64,000 nucleotides of DNA from Neoarius graeffei (GCF_027579695.1 NC_083577.1:55748283-55812282), one strand, 5' to 3'; counted from the first letter of the stretch, positions 11,587 to 46,308 are shown. Notes: generated by a model not told the origin, from the letters alone. Translations and numbers: made by a program.

Positions 11587-12315
11587 TTAACCTTCATCCT
11601 ACCAAGTGGGGTCCATCTGGACCCCGCACCTATATGTTTGTTTGCCATTTTAAAAATGTGACATACTGCCTCACCGTTTTATGAATTTGTCAGAATTTAT
11701 GTCTTAATTAAAACACTAAAGCACCGGAAGATCAGCTTTTTGCATTGTGAAGGTATAATTAATTTGTTACTGGGGTCCAACTGGACCCCAGAGTAAAGTT
11801 TATCTGTCTTTCATTTTATAATTGAATAGCACACTGAAAGTTAACTTCTTTTATTTCTTTTATGTTCCATAATGAACCTACCAAGGCATTCCTTCTTGGG
11901 GTCCGTGTGGACCCCACTGCTGCAATAAGCACAGGCTGCAAAACAAAAGCCCTAAATTATTTTACAATTACTTTTTTGTTTTAAATTCTGTAAGAAAAGA
12001 CCTAAGTTGTAATCCAGAATGTTTTACAGCTGCATGAGCTGCAAAAATCATGTATATAATGCCAATTTTTTTTTGTGGCGCTATAATTTGCTCCATGTAT
12101 GCTAGTTATTGCAATATTATTGCAATGTTATTGCATTTATAATACATCATTGATATTCAGCCATAGTGGATTTTGTTCTTCAATAAAGTTATGCCTGTTT
12201 GCTGCATTGAATTGGTTCTTACTGCATTGATTTCAAGGTATTCCCTCCTGGGGTCCATACGGACCCCGCCTGGTAGTTTGTGTATGTAAAATTGGCTGGT
12301 AGGATGAAGGTTAAG
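11587..12315. mobile_element. piggyBac-like MITE flanked by TTAA
   Basis: TTAACCTTCATCCTACCA at 11587-11604 is repeated inverted, perfectly over 18 bases, ending at TTAA 12312-12315; piggyBac elements duplicate TTAA. A further inverted end with one change (TGGTAGGATGAGGGTTAA) ends at 12508, so a longer alternative boundary exists. Inside are repeated palindromes GGGGTCC-N4-GGACCCC. No transposase remains. Confidence 0.75.
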
Positions 12316-12462
12316 TGTGTTCTTTATGCCTTGGGCCCTTTAGTGTATTGCTGTTATTAATACAAGATTTTCTAAACAAAACTTATCTGGTGATTTTGTC
12401 TTTATAAGCTTTAATTTTAAAGAAAAGTATTGGGGTCCCCAATACAATACAAACGGACCCCA
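11608..12462. repeat. Five spaced GGGGTCC...GGACCCC palindromes
   Basis: Perfect GGGGTCC-N4-GGACCCC units lie at 11608-11625, 11772-11789, 11898-11915 and 12250-12267; a fifth with a longer spacer is at 12432-12462. Spacer bases differ (ATCT, AACT, GTGT, ATAC) while both arms are kept. This is not expected from simple sequence decay. Confidence 0.85.
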
Positions 12463-12807
12463 CATGGTAAGATTAAGGTGTAAAATAGCATGGTAGGATG
12501 AGGGTTAAGTGTTTATATAAATTATTTGATTTTATTATAAATTGTATGATGAAAGTTCCTGATATTATATATCTACAGCATGTTCTCTTGTTTTAAAAAC
12601 AGAAAGACAGAAAAAATGAATGGATTTATAGCGTTTTGAAAAAAAATATAATAAACTTTGGATTTATAATCAATAACATTGTTGTTAGATTTGTCAATTA
12701 TTGTTGAAAATGTTCAGACTGAACCAACTATCTATTATAACAGGATAAATTAAATATTTGCAAAATGTATGGGTCTGGGTAAATGTCATTTTTCTGAAAA
12801 CAATCAA
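12316..12807. other. AT-rich spacer without gene
   Basis: Apart from the alternative piggyBac-like end at 12491-12508 and a TGGATTTATAGCGTTTTGAA block (about 12622) resembling the inverted-repeat arm at 12810, nothing recognisable is present. Confidence 0.4.
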
Positions 12808-13032
12808 AATGGATTTATAGCATTTTAGAAAAGAGCTCTACATATAATCTTTACCACTGTAGAAATGTTTTTATTAATATTTCTACAGTGGTAAAGATTA
12901 TATATTAAGACGCGTTTTTGCGCCCTAAGGTCAGGCATTTCAAAATAAAAGTCGCATCCAATACTGTACGATTTATGATTCTCTCATCTCATTATCTCTA
13001 GCCGCTTTATCCTGTTCTACAGGGTCGCAGGC

Positions 13033-13070
<38 letters not shown>
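12808..13070 (-). repeat. Right arm of the long inverted repeat, interrupted by a hairpin and a SINE fragment
   Basis: Inverse of 3700-3830. Two later pieces split it: a near-perfect hairpin at 12843-12905 and a 5'-truncated V-SINE tail at about 12986-13033 (CTCATCTCATTATCTCTAGC ... GGGTCGCAGGC). A (TTA)n run at 13033-13066 then matches the (AAT)n of the left arm. Confidence 0.65.
12843..12905. repeat. Near-perfect 27-bp-arm hairpin
   Basis: ATATAATCTTTACCACTGTA is followed after a short AT loop by its exact inverse. It behaves as a small MITE: its removal restores continuity of the flanking inverted-repeat arm. Confidence 0.8.
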
Positions 13071-13071
<1 letters not shown>

Positions 13072-13839
13072 CTGTGATTAATGAAACATGAGGACGAATG
13101 TAAATCAAGCACATTTAAACACGGGAAACATCTGGCTTACTTGTGAAAATAGTGTGTGATATATAAAAAGAGAGAGGGGGATATTACATGGTTGCAGGAA
13201 AATATGAAGTTTATCTTTGAGCAGTGAATGGATATATCACAAATGAGTGAAAATATTTTAACATGAGAAGATTAACTTCATATCTTTGCGCCACCGTGTA
13301 ATGTTCTTTATATTATATGGACACATCCACAAAAAAAACCCACCCTCAAGTTAATTGAAAGAATTTTAATTTTGAACCAGTTCACCATTTTGACAGCACG
13401 CATCAAATCAGTGGGAAAAGACTGGGAGTGGTGTCATCGGAGTGAAATATCAGGAATTATTATACATACAGGAGACTTTTTAGATGGAATAAAAACATTT
13501 ATTCTATTCCCTTCTAGTGGGTTTCATTCATTTGGTTTGATAGCATGCAATATTGTTAGCATGTCGCCTATCTTACTTGTATTACGTCACTACGCAATGG
13601 AGCATGAGCATTGAATATGGTTTACGATATTGCATGGTTGTCAAGATAACGTGACCTCACACATCGGAGCTGATGTAAATATCCAATGAGAGAGTTTTCT
13701 GCTGCGCATGCACAGAATCATTTCTTTGTTCGCTGGCAGCGTCCGCAGTAAACTGTCACAATGAATTGAAAATGCCACAAGATATGCATTACACATAAAA
13801 CTTTCGCACTAGCAAGCGACTGTGACAATTTGTAAACAA
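13071..13839. other. Anonymous AT-rich sequence
   Basis: No gene, terminal repeat or recognised family. Short open frames here have no supporting features. Confidence 0.4.
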
Positions 13840-14095
13840 AAATGGCCACCAGGTTTGCGTCGTTAAATACGAAAGATTTTGAGAGAATTTTGAAAGAGAA
13901 AGACGCATTGAACACCTGAAAGGCTACCAAAACTTCATGAGATATTCTTCACACATATTTACAAGAGAAAAACATACAAGCAGACATTCAAAACAAAACA
14001 AAACTGGAAAAGAGCAATAGCTGAAATATTGTCAAAGTTCTGCTTGGAGGTGAGGAAACGTGATGGGGACTTTTTACAAGAGGACTTCAATAGTG
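13840..14095 (+). pseudogene. Crypton-like / KIAA1958-ZMYM-type N-terminal remnant
   Basis: From ATG 13841 the frame reads MATRFASLNTKDFERILKEK followed by DALNT and a stop. After further frame changes there are HTYLQEKNIQAD and FCLEVRKRDGDF, then a possible donor at GTGAGT near 14092. The pattern ASL...DFE.IL..KD..NT... followed by LQEK and F..EVR..DG is that of the N-terminal region associated with Crypton-derived tyrosine-recombinase-like genes. At least one stop and two frameshifts break it. No recombinase catalytic part follows. The assignment is from memory of the family pattern and needs a profile search. Confidence 0.5.
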
Positions 14096-14222
14096 AGTAT
14101 TTGTTGCGGCGACCTGCCACAAGGAGTGCCTGAACGCAGGCTCACATGATTGACAGCTGCCTCCGCCACTTCCTGCTACGCTGAATCGCTGCGCTACCAG
14201 CGCACGCACGCTGCGCTGAACA

Positions 14223-14340
14223 GGCAGCCAATCACAGCGCTAGTTAGCAGGGCAGCCAATCAACGCTAGTTAGCAGGGCAGCCAATCACAACGCTAGTTA
14301 GCAGGGCAGCCAATCACAACGCTAGTTAGCAGGGCAGCGG
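14223..14340 (+). repeat. Tandem repeat, about 28-bp unit, four copies
   Basis: Units of CAGCCAATCACAACGCTAGT followed by TAGCAGGG are arrayed with small changes just before the Harbinger element. Each unit holds a CCAAT box-like CAGCCAATCA. Confidence 0.85.
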
Positions 14341-14381
14341 TCGTTCTAGAACGATAGGCAGAATTGACGTTCAGTTTGTAA

Positions 14382-14994
14382 GGCAGCTGGGCCATAGAAG
14401 GTTCACGCTGCATGCTGCACACTACACGCTACACGCGTGTAAAGAAAAGTGGACAAACGTAGCATGACTTGCTCTGAGCCATAGAACGGCGTTCACGTTG
14501 CACGCTGCACACTTCACGCGTGAAGCGTGAAATGAACATGCACACTTTTTTCTAGGCGTGAAGATGGAAATTCCAGTCAATGCATGCGGTCACCGCCGCG
14601 CCAGCCAATCAGAACGGGTCTAGGGAGATAACTCTATGCTTTCAGGGGAAAACTTCAGAAAAAATATAATTGAATGGTATAATTGAAAAATAGTTCTTCA
14701 TCGGGATTGTCAAGCAGATTATAGAATGTTCGGTGAAATTCACCACGGGTTTCTCTCAGAAGGAAGTGTTCTCGGCTCCAAATTCTGTTCCTTTTTCTCT
14801 TCCTCTGTCTCAGTAAAAGCAGAATGAGGCAATCGTCGTCATCCGAAGAGTCCATATTGTTGGTTACTCGGTCAAAGTAGAACAGACGCAACACGTGAAC
14901 ATCCAAGCATGAAGTTTAATGGCCCAGGGTCCGGTTCTTCACGTGAACGTGTAGCGTGCAGCATGCAGCGTGAACCTTCTATGGCCCAGCTGCC
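14382..14994 (-). mobile_element. PIF/Harbinger-type element, 613 bp, TAA target duplication
   Basis: Long inverted ends begin GGCAGCTGGGCCATAGAAGG at 14382 and its inverse at 14975-14994, with homology continuing some 20 bp further inward. TAA lies on both sides (14379-14381, 14995-14997), matching the three-base TWA duplication of Harbinger elements. A minus-strand frame inside resembles the N-terminus of the transposase. Confidence 0.85.
14655..14906 (-). pseudogene. Harbinger transposase N-terminal remnant
   Basis: A frame of up to 83 codons includes MDSSDDDDCLILLLLRQRKR and a REHFLLRETRGEFHRTFYNL segment ending near NPDEELFFNY. HARBI1-like nucleases begin with an acidic MDSSD-type start, a Leu/Arg-rich helix and a GEFH..L..L....FFNYFR segment. 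The nuclease domain is missing, so the gene is a stump within a non-autonomous element. Confidence 0.6.
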
Positions 14995-14997
14995 TAA

Positions 14998-15880
14998 CGA
15001 AGCAGCAGCGCAGCAGTTGCAAAGAGAATTCGCTGCTAACACAAACTTTACAGCACATCAGGGAAAAAAGGACAAAAAAGGCTACCGGTAAACCCACTGA
15101 ACTTTTTTATATGCAAACGCTGCGCTCGCAGTAATCCGTGGGCATGAGAAATGTTTGTTCCTTACCTGTGATTGGTTTAATGGTTTAAACTTTCTTTCTC
15201 AGTGGCGTGTAGTAAAATATCTTCAGTTAAAGTGAACAAACTGCCTGTGAAAGGGCTAATGGTTAAAATGGTTCTTAGTTTAAAACTGGTTTTCTGTTCA
15301 TTTATATTTGTTCAGCAACATATTACCTGAATGATTAAAAATTGGTTAAAATATACTTAATTTACCTTATACATAAATATTTATATATTGTTGCCTAATT
15401 AACTTGGGCTTTGTTATAGAAAAACAAGCATTTATTCATACATGCTTTGTTGTAGACAAACAGGCATTTATTCATACATTTATTTTATGTTTGTATGTTT
15501 AAAGGTTTTTCACCTTCTAGCTTCGGCTTCTATCTTCTACTTCTGATTCTACTTCTGATTTTGGTTCTACTTCTACCTTTTGCTTCTGGGAAAACCCACT
15601 ACTACCACAATTCTACTATAACGTCAGTTCCACTGAAAACCAATAAAATTTGTGGAATCCTGTGTCCGAGTCCTTCCCTTTCAAGTGTGGGAAACTCTGA
15701 TGCTCACATACACTTGACAGTATTTGTGCTGGCATTAATAATCATTTAAAAGATACATAGTCAAGAGCTCGATAATGTCACACATGCTTCAATGGACTCT
15801 CATTGAAGCGCATTCTTAACTTTTTGTAAAATCTTCAATTGTTCCATTGAATGTATGTTTGAGTGTATATATAATATTAG
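14998..15880. other. No gene recognised; low-complexity pyrimidine stretch
   Basis: A TTCTACTTCTGATT-type stretch at 15516-15590 is low complexity. Elsewhere AT-rich sequence with paired short blocks such as TTTATTCATACAT (about 15431 and 15468). Confidence 0.4.
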
Positions 15881-15895
15881 CTGGCCTTTTTTTCA

Positions 15896-15988
15896 TGGTA
15901 TATCAGATTTCATTCAGCTAGCATGATATTGAACTCGTATTCAATTCGTTCAATATCATGCTAGCTCAATGGAATATATGATATATAC
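15896..15988. repeat. Imperfect hairpin / small foldback element
   Basis: GCTAGCATGATATTGAAC is followed by its exact inverse after about 14 bases, with weaker outer pairing GGTATATCA...TGATATATACC. No coding content. Confidence 0.75.
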
Positions 15989-16359
15989 CACTCAATGCCA
16001 GCCAATATTATTTGAATATGTCACTCAGATCCTTGATGTATTTCGTATGAAAAATGCAAGTTTTTCAACATGAGAAGATAAACTTAATATCTTTAAGCCA
16101 AAGTGTGATTTTTTTTCTTATGTACTGTAGACACATTCACAAACAAAGTACCCAAATTTATCAAAACAATTCATCAATTTCCTCATGAGTGACATATCGA
16201 GATTTATGTCACGGTTTTGGTTCTCGATGTCCTGGATGTAGCTCGTGTGAAAAATACGAGGGGTGTATTTCCCAGTACAGCACTCGTGTCTATATAATAT
16301 ACATGTAGGATGTATACATGTATATTATAAAATGTAAAAAAAAATTATTTATAGACCTA

Positions 16360-17656
16360 CAGTCCCCTCCAAAAGTATTGGCATAGCAAGGCTAATTCTT
16401 TTGTTTTTGGTATACATTGAAGATGTTCTGAGATCAAAATATCATACAAGACAATAGATCAGAATTTCATCTTTTATTGACTGATGTTTACAAGTAGATG
16501 TGTTAACTTAGAACATGGTACCTTTTTGTTTAAACCCATTTTTCAAGTGACTAAACATATTGGAGCATGTGACGTGTTGCCTGGGTGTGCCCTGTTAAGT
16601 TGATTGTCTAAACAGTTGATAGCTCCGAATGTCTGTGCTTGGTTTGTGCCCTGGGTTTCACCTGTGAAGTCTGTATTTGTTGTTAAAAAAGATAAACCAA
16701 TATGAAGACCAGAGATCTGTCTATGGGAGAAAAGCAAGCCATTTTAAAGCTGAGAGTCAGTTGGCAAGTTTGGAATTGGTAAAGAAATACAGAGATGAGC
16801 CACAAAAGTTCTGGAACCAAGATTAACCTCTATCAAAGTGATGAAAAAGCCAAAATATAGAGAAAGAAACAATCAGTTCATGATCCAAAACATTTGAGCT
16901 CATTGATCAAGCCAGGTAGAGTTAGTGTCATGGCTTGGGCTTTCGTGGCTTCTTCTGGACCAGGCTCACTAATCTTTATTGCTGATGTAACTCATGATGG
17001 TAGCAGCAGAATGAATCCAGAAATCTACAGAAAGATTCTGTTTACTAAGTTACAGAGAAATGTATCCAATCTTAGGGATGAACTTCATCATGCAGCAAGG
17101 TAATGACCCAAAACATACTGCCAACCCAACAAAGGACTTTTATCAACGGAAACAAGTGGAAGGTTTTAGACTGGCCAAGTCGATCAGCAGACCTTAATCC
17201 AACTGGTTAAGGTTTCATTCCACCACCTGAAGAGGAGACTGAAGGGAGAAACCTCCCTCCAAAAAACCCAAACAACAACCGAAAGAAGCTTTAGTACAAA
17301 CTTGGAAAAGCATCACAAAAGAAGAATGCAACAGTTTGGTGATGTCAGTGGGTCTTAGCTTGGTGCATTTATTGCAAGTAAGTGACATGCTAAAATGTTA
17401 GTTTTATTTAATTTATTTGAACACAACACTTTTTTGCAATACTTTTTACAATACTTTTGCTCACCTAAAAATTGGATGGTCTGCCACCAAAGATGCCATG
17501 TTTTAAATTGTTTAACACATCTAGATGTAAATATCAGGACATCAAAGCTAAAATTCTGATCTATTAGCTCATATTCATATTTTCACCTCAAACCCAAACG
17601 TCTTCAGTGTATAGCAAAAGAATTGGCCTTCCTGTTCCAAAACTTTCAGAGGACTG
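16360..17656 (+). mobile_element. Degenerate Tc1-like element
   Basis: The left end CAGTCCCCTCCAAAAGTATT (16360) pairs with the inverted right end finishing at 17656 (...CAAAACTTTCAGAGGACTG). Sub-terminal blocks AGGCTAATTCTTTTG and CAAAAGAATTGGCC also pair. TA precedes the left end; the right flank is AA, so it is mutated. The size (1.3 kb) is normal for Tc1. Confidence 0.8.
16680..17345 (+). pseudogene. Tc1 transposase remnant
   Basis: Recognisable pieces on the plus strand are GRVSVMAWAFVASSGPGSL at about 16916, DVTHDGSSRMNPEIYRKIL at about 16987, and QQGNDPKHTANPTKDFYQRK at about 17092, in shifting frames. Compared with the usual QQDNDPKHT the first Asp is Gly, so a catalytic position may be lost. 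The N-terminal helix-turn-helix part is largely unreadable. Confidence 0.7.
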
Positions 17657-18212
17657 AACGGAGGTCTGCTGGGACACTTGGGCCCTTTGTTGACAAGAAT
17701 AGCCAGAAAACAAGCATGATGTAATTGGGATCATTTATAGGCTATCCACGTGAAGTCATGGTCACACAGTGATGACTTTGCTTGTTTCCTTGCTGAGTGC
17801 TAATAGAAAATTGGAAAACATCACTACTTCTGAAGAAAACTGCCCTTGCAATGCTCCAATCAGTTTCATACATGACCTTCTGTTTTATTTACAATATTGT
17901 CCAACATGATACATAAAATTTAGGCTTATTTTTATATTCATGTTTAGGCTTGATTTTATGAAATTTGTCCCAAGTGGGGTCTCTGTAACTTCACTTGCAT
18001 TCCTGGTTTGACCTTCAGCTGCCCATCACCTGCTGTAGCAAAGAGCCCAAAGGACATTCTTAGCTTTCACAGTATAGCCCATTCTGACCACTTTGCTCAG
18101 CAGAGAAAAGTGAAGTGTTTTGATACATGGAAAAAAAAATTAGACATGAACCCCGATGCAGATGTGGTCGTCTTATGCTGCTGTACATTTATTGTCTTTT
18201 TCTCCCTGTCAG
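17657..18212. other. Region upstream of the NXPE3-like coding exons
   Basis: This stretch lies between a dead Tc1 element and the acceptor at 18212. I recognise no repeat and no convincing CDS. It is AT-rich with scattered ATGs and stops. It is presumably a 5' intron of the NXPE gene, since 18210-18212 is an acceptor; the promoter was not located. Confidence 0.4.
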
Positions 18213-18292
18213 ATTGTAAAAGTTCTTCTTAGTGAGTATCGCTGATGGCTAACTGGCGCTGTATCCCGTAATGATGAGAGTGGCATCAAACC

Positions 18293-42886
<24,594 letters not shown>

Positions 42887-43059
42887 CAAAAGGTCTAAAA
42901 TATAATAAGCACAGCTCTGTTTCTAAAGCATTTGCCACAGTCGGGCAGTGCCAGAGATTTTCTAGTGCTGGTACTATGGGGCTGCTTGACTTTTCAGTGA
43001 GGGTGCTCTGAAAGGTAGGGTTTCCTATTAATGTGCCGGTTGCCACAATTTAATTACCT

Positions 43060-43275
43060 CCGCCAAGAAGATTATGCTTTCGTTTTTTTTGTCTGTAAAC
43101 AGGATTATGCAAAAACTACCAGTCCTATTTTCATGAAAGGTGGAGCATGGGCTAAGGAAGAACCCATTAAATTTGAGTGGATCCAACTCATAAAGTGGCT
43201 CGATAAATTTAATTTCACATTCACTAAAGTTGCGACATTTAGCCTTGGCAGAGGTCTGTGCTCTCCTTCTAATTT
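43060..43275 (+). repeat. Dispersed repeat downstream of NXPE exon 5
   Basis: Begins ATTACCTCCGCCAAGAAGAT, then TGTCTGTAAACAGGATTATG and GGGCTAAGGAAGAACCCATT, and ends CTTGGCAGAGGTCTGTGCTC. I recall this ordered set from a common fish repeat with CTCCGCCAAGGAGG. Family not named. Confidence 0.55.
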
Positions 43276-44456
43276 TTATTGCAACACTCCAACACACTTG
43301 TGTACACACACACAGACACACACACACAAAAGCACAGTTGGGAAAAAGTTGGGACAGGGGCAATAAGAGGCTGGAAAAGTTAAAGGTACAAAAAAGGAAC
43401 AGCTGGAGGACCAAATTGCAACTCATTCGGTCAATTGGCAATAGGTCATTTAACATGACTGGGTATAAAAAGAGCATCTTGGAGTGGCAGCGGCTCTCAG
43501 AAGTAAAGATGGGAAGAGGATCACCAATCCCACTAATTCTGCGCCGACAAATAGTGGAGCAATATCAGAAAGGAGTTCAACAGTGTAAAATTGCAAAGAG
43601 TTTGAACATATCATCTACAGTGCATAATATCATCAAAAGATTCAGAGAGTCTGGAAGAATCCCTGTGCATAAGGGTCAAGGCCAGAAAACCATACTGGGT
43701 GCCTGTGATCTTCGGGCCCTTAGACGGCACTGCATCACATACAGGCATGCTTCTGTATTGGAAACCACAAAATGGGCTCAGGAATATTTCCAGAGAACAT
43801 TATCTGTGAACACAATTCACCGTGCCATCCGCCATTGCCAGCTAAAACTCTAGTTCAAAGAAGAAGCCGTATCTAAACACGATCCAGAAGCGCAGACGTC
43901 TTCTCTGGGCCAAGGCTCATTTAAAATGGACTGTGGCAAAGTGGAAAACTGTTCTGTGGTCAGACGAATCAAAATTTGAAGCAGAGGTCTGCGCAGGACA
44001 GAATTTTCAGTCCCGCTCCGGCCCACTCCCGCATTGTGCAGTCCCGCTCCCGCCCGCTCCCTCAAAGAATTATGATTTTCTGGCCCGCTCCCGCATTGAG
44101 CAGTCCCGCTCCCGCAAAGAATTATGATTTTCAGTCCCGCTCCCACCCGTGCCTGCCATATTTTGTCCCGCTCGCAAATCCCACATGATGCAGATGTTCG
44201 CATTATTTCTCACGAAAGTTCTTGTCATTGGCTTGGGGAATTAAACATGCTGAGCTTAGCTGAGCTCTCCACTGACCGATCCTTCACCTAGCGCACGTAG
44301 CAAGGGTGCGCGTTACCAGGCGGCATGCGCAGCTGAGGCTTTACAGAGATACCCATTGTGAGCTTCACTAGAGGAGCTCTGCTCTTCTGCCATGATCGGA
44401 TATCTCAAACACGGAAGAGCGGAAAGGAATCGGAAACGTATGCGAGATTAGACCAC

Positions 44457-44821
44457 TGTGGCAGCGGGGGCGTGGCCAAGCAGCAGTCTGTGAATGGAGG
44501 GCGGGGTTGGGGAAGGTAAGTGGCTAGGTCATTACACCTGATGCCAATTTGTGTGTGTGTGTTTGTTTGTTGCAGGGATGGAGTATAAAGGGAGGGGGAG
44601 AGGAGAGAAGAGGGATTCGCTCCCCGACCACAACACGTGTGAGTGAACGAGTGAAAGAAAGAAAGCTGAAAAGCTCAATAAAGTGAGTGGGTGTGAACAC
44701 GAACTCTTGCCTGCCGTGCTTCTGTGCTCCACCCACATCGGGGATTACTACAGTGGTGCTGAAACCCGGGACGCGCACCACTCACTTTTATTGAGCTTTT
44801 CAGCTTTCTTTCGTTCACTCA

Positions 44822-44887
<66 letters not shown>

Positions 44888-45069
44888 TTGTGGTCGGGGA
44901 GCGAATACCTCTTCTCTCCTCTCCCCCTCCCTTTATACTCCATCCCTGCAACAAACAAACACACGCACACAAATTGACATCAGGTGTAATGACCTAGCCA
45001 CTTACAGTACCTTCCCCAACCCCGCCCTCCATTCACAGACTGCTACTTGGCCATGCCCCCGCTGCCACA
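44457..45069. mobile_element. Inverted LTR pair (palindrome) with 5-bp target duplication
   Basis: The left LTR runs TGTGGCAGCGGGGGCGTGGC (44457) to GGGGATTACTACA (44754). It is followed by GTGGTGCTGAAACCCGGGAC (from 44755), which looks like a tRNA primer-binding site. From about 44782 the same LTR runs in reverse to GCTGCCACA at 45069, lacking its last 40 or so bases. ACCAC lies at 44452-44456 and 45070-45074. The LTR contains a TATA-like GAGTATAAAGGG and AATAAA near 44685. Confidence 0.88.
44826..44884 (+). repeat. (CT)n(CA)n microsatellite inside the inverted LTR
   Basis: About 26 CA units; the left arm has only GTGAGTGAACGAGTGAAAG-like sequence here, so the run expanded in one arm. Confidence 0.9.
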
Positions 45070-46120
45070 ACCACATCTGCAAATTTAGGCATCTTAAAAT
45101 GTTTTTATTAATGCCAAATAAAATATCCAGCACAAATTATATATGATAGACATAAATTAATAATTTATAAATTTTATTTTAAACACGTTTTTAGTTAGCG
45201 GGACTGCAGCTTACCTCTCCCACCCGCTCCCGCATTATGCACTCCCCCTCCCGCCTGCACCCGCAATGAGCTTTCAAAATTTGTCCCGCGCCGCACTGCT
45301 TTGCGTCGGGTCCCACGGGACTCCTGCGGGAGTGCAGGGCTCTAATTTGAAGTTCTTTATGGAAATCAGGGACGCCGTGTCATTCGGACTAAAAAGGAGA
45401 AGGACGACCAGAGTTGTCATCAGCGCTCAGTTCAGAAGCCTGCATATCTGATTGTATGGGGTTGCATTAGTGCGTGTGGCATGGGCAGCTTACACATCTG
45501 GAAAGAAACTATCAATGCTGAAAGGTATATCCAGGTTCTAGAGCAACATATGCTCCCATCCAGACGACGTCTCTTTCAGGGAAGACCTTGCATTTTCCAA
45601 CATGACAATGCCAAACCACATACTGCATAAATTACAGCATCATGGCTGCATAGAAGAAGGGTCCGGGTACTGAACTGGCCAGCCTGCAGTCCAGATCTTT
45701 TCACCCATAGAAAACATTTGGCACATCATAAAACGGAAGATACGACAAAAAAGACCTAAGACAGTTGAGCAACTAGAATCCTACATTAGACAAGAATGGG
45801 TTAACATTCCTATCCCTAAACTTGAGCAACTTGTCTCCTCAGTCCCCAGATGTTTACAGACTGTTGTAAAGAGAAAAGGGGATGTCTCACAGTGGTAAAC
45901 ATGGCCTTGTCCCAACTTTTTTGAGATGTGTTTTTGTCATGAAATTTAAAATCACCTAATTTTTCTCTTTAAATGATACATTTTCTCAGTTTAAACATTT
46001 GATATGTCATCTATGTTCTATTCTGAATAAAATATGGAATTTTGAAACTTACACATCATTGCATTCCGTTTTTATTTACAATTTATACTTTGTCCCATCT
46101 TTTTTGGAATCGGGGTTGTA

Positions 46121-46308
46121 CAACCCCGATTCCAAAAAAAGTTGGGACCCTGTGTAAAACATAAGTAAAAAACAGAACATGAAGATTTGCAAATCATGGA
46201 AACCCTTTATTTCATTAAAAATTCTATAAAGACATGTTGAAACTGAAAAATTATTTTTTTTTAAAAATTTATGCTCATTTTGAATTTGATTACGCAACTG
46301 TGTAATAT

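Larger units (their letters stand above)
43982..45344. mobile_element. hAT element inserted in the mariner transposase, 8-bp duplication
   Basis: Perfect ATTTGAAG at 43974-43981 and 45345-45352. Ends CAGAGGTCTGCGC and inverted TAGAGCCCTGCAC agree at most positions. The interior has repeated CCCGCTCCCGC motifs near both ends. No transposase; the middle is occupied by an LTR palindrome. Confidence 0.9.
43509..45898 (+). pseudogene. Tc1/mariner transposase in two halves
   Basis: First half from ATG 43509 (MGRGSPIPLILRRQIVEQYQ, SLNISSTVHNIIKRFRESG helix-turn-helix, NTIHRAIRHCQLKL), then a stop at about 43851 and a shifted continuation with KWKTVLWSDESKFE (first Asp) up to 43981. The second half resumes at 45345: LIVWGCISACGMGSLHIWKE, CIFQHDNAKPHTA (second Asp) followed by a stop, WPACSPDL..PIENIWHIIK (Glu) and a terminal KRKGDVSQW with TAA at 45896-45898. 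It is inactive through the insertion, stops and frameshifts. Confidence 0.88.
43333..46118 (+). mobile_element. Tc1/mariner element split by a hAT insertion
   Basis: The right end is well preserved (inverse of CAACCCCGATTCCAAAAAAG at 46099-46118, TA at 46119-46120). The left end near 43333 is decayed (GTTGGGAAAAAGTTGGGACA). Without the hAT at 43982-45352 the element is about 1.4 kb. Confidence 0.82.

Noticed and set aside
11587-12508. CRISPR-like spaced repeats
   Set aside because: Units are palindromes at irregular spacing inside a TTAA-flanked eukaryotic MITE; spacing and context exclude a CRISPR array.
43976-44203. Pro/Ser/Arg-rich frames at 44.0-44.2 kb
   Set aside because: Repeated CCCGCTCCCGC motifs of the hAT sub-terminal region, open by composition.
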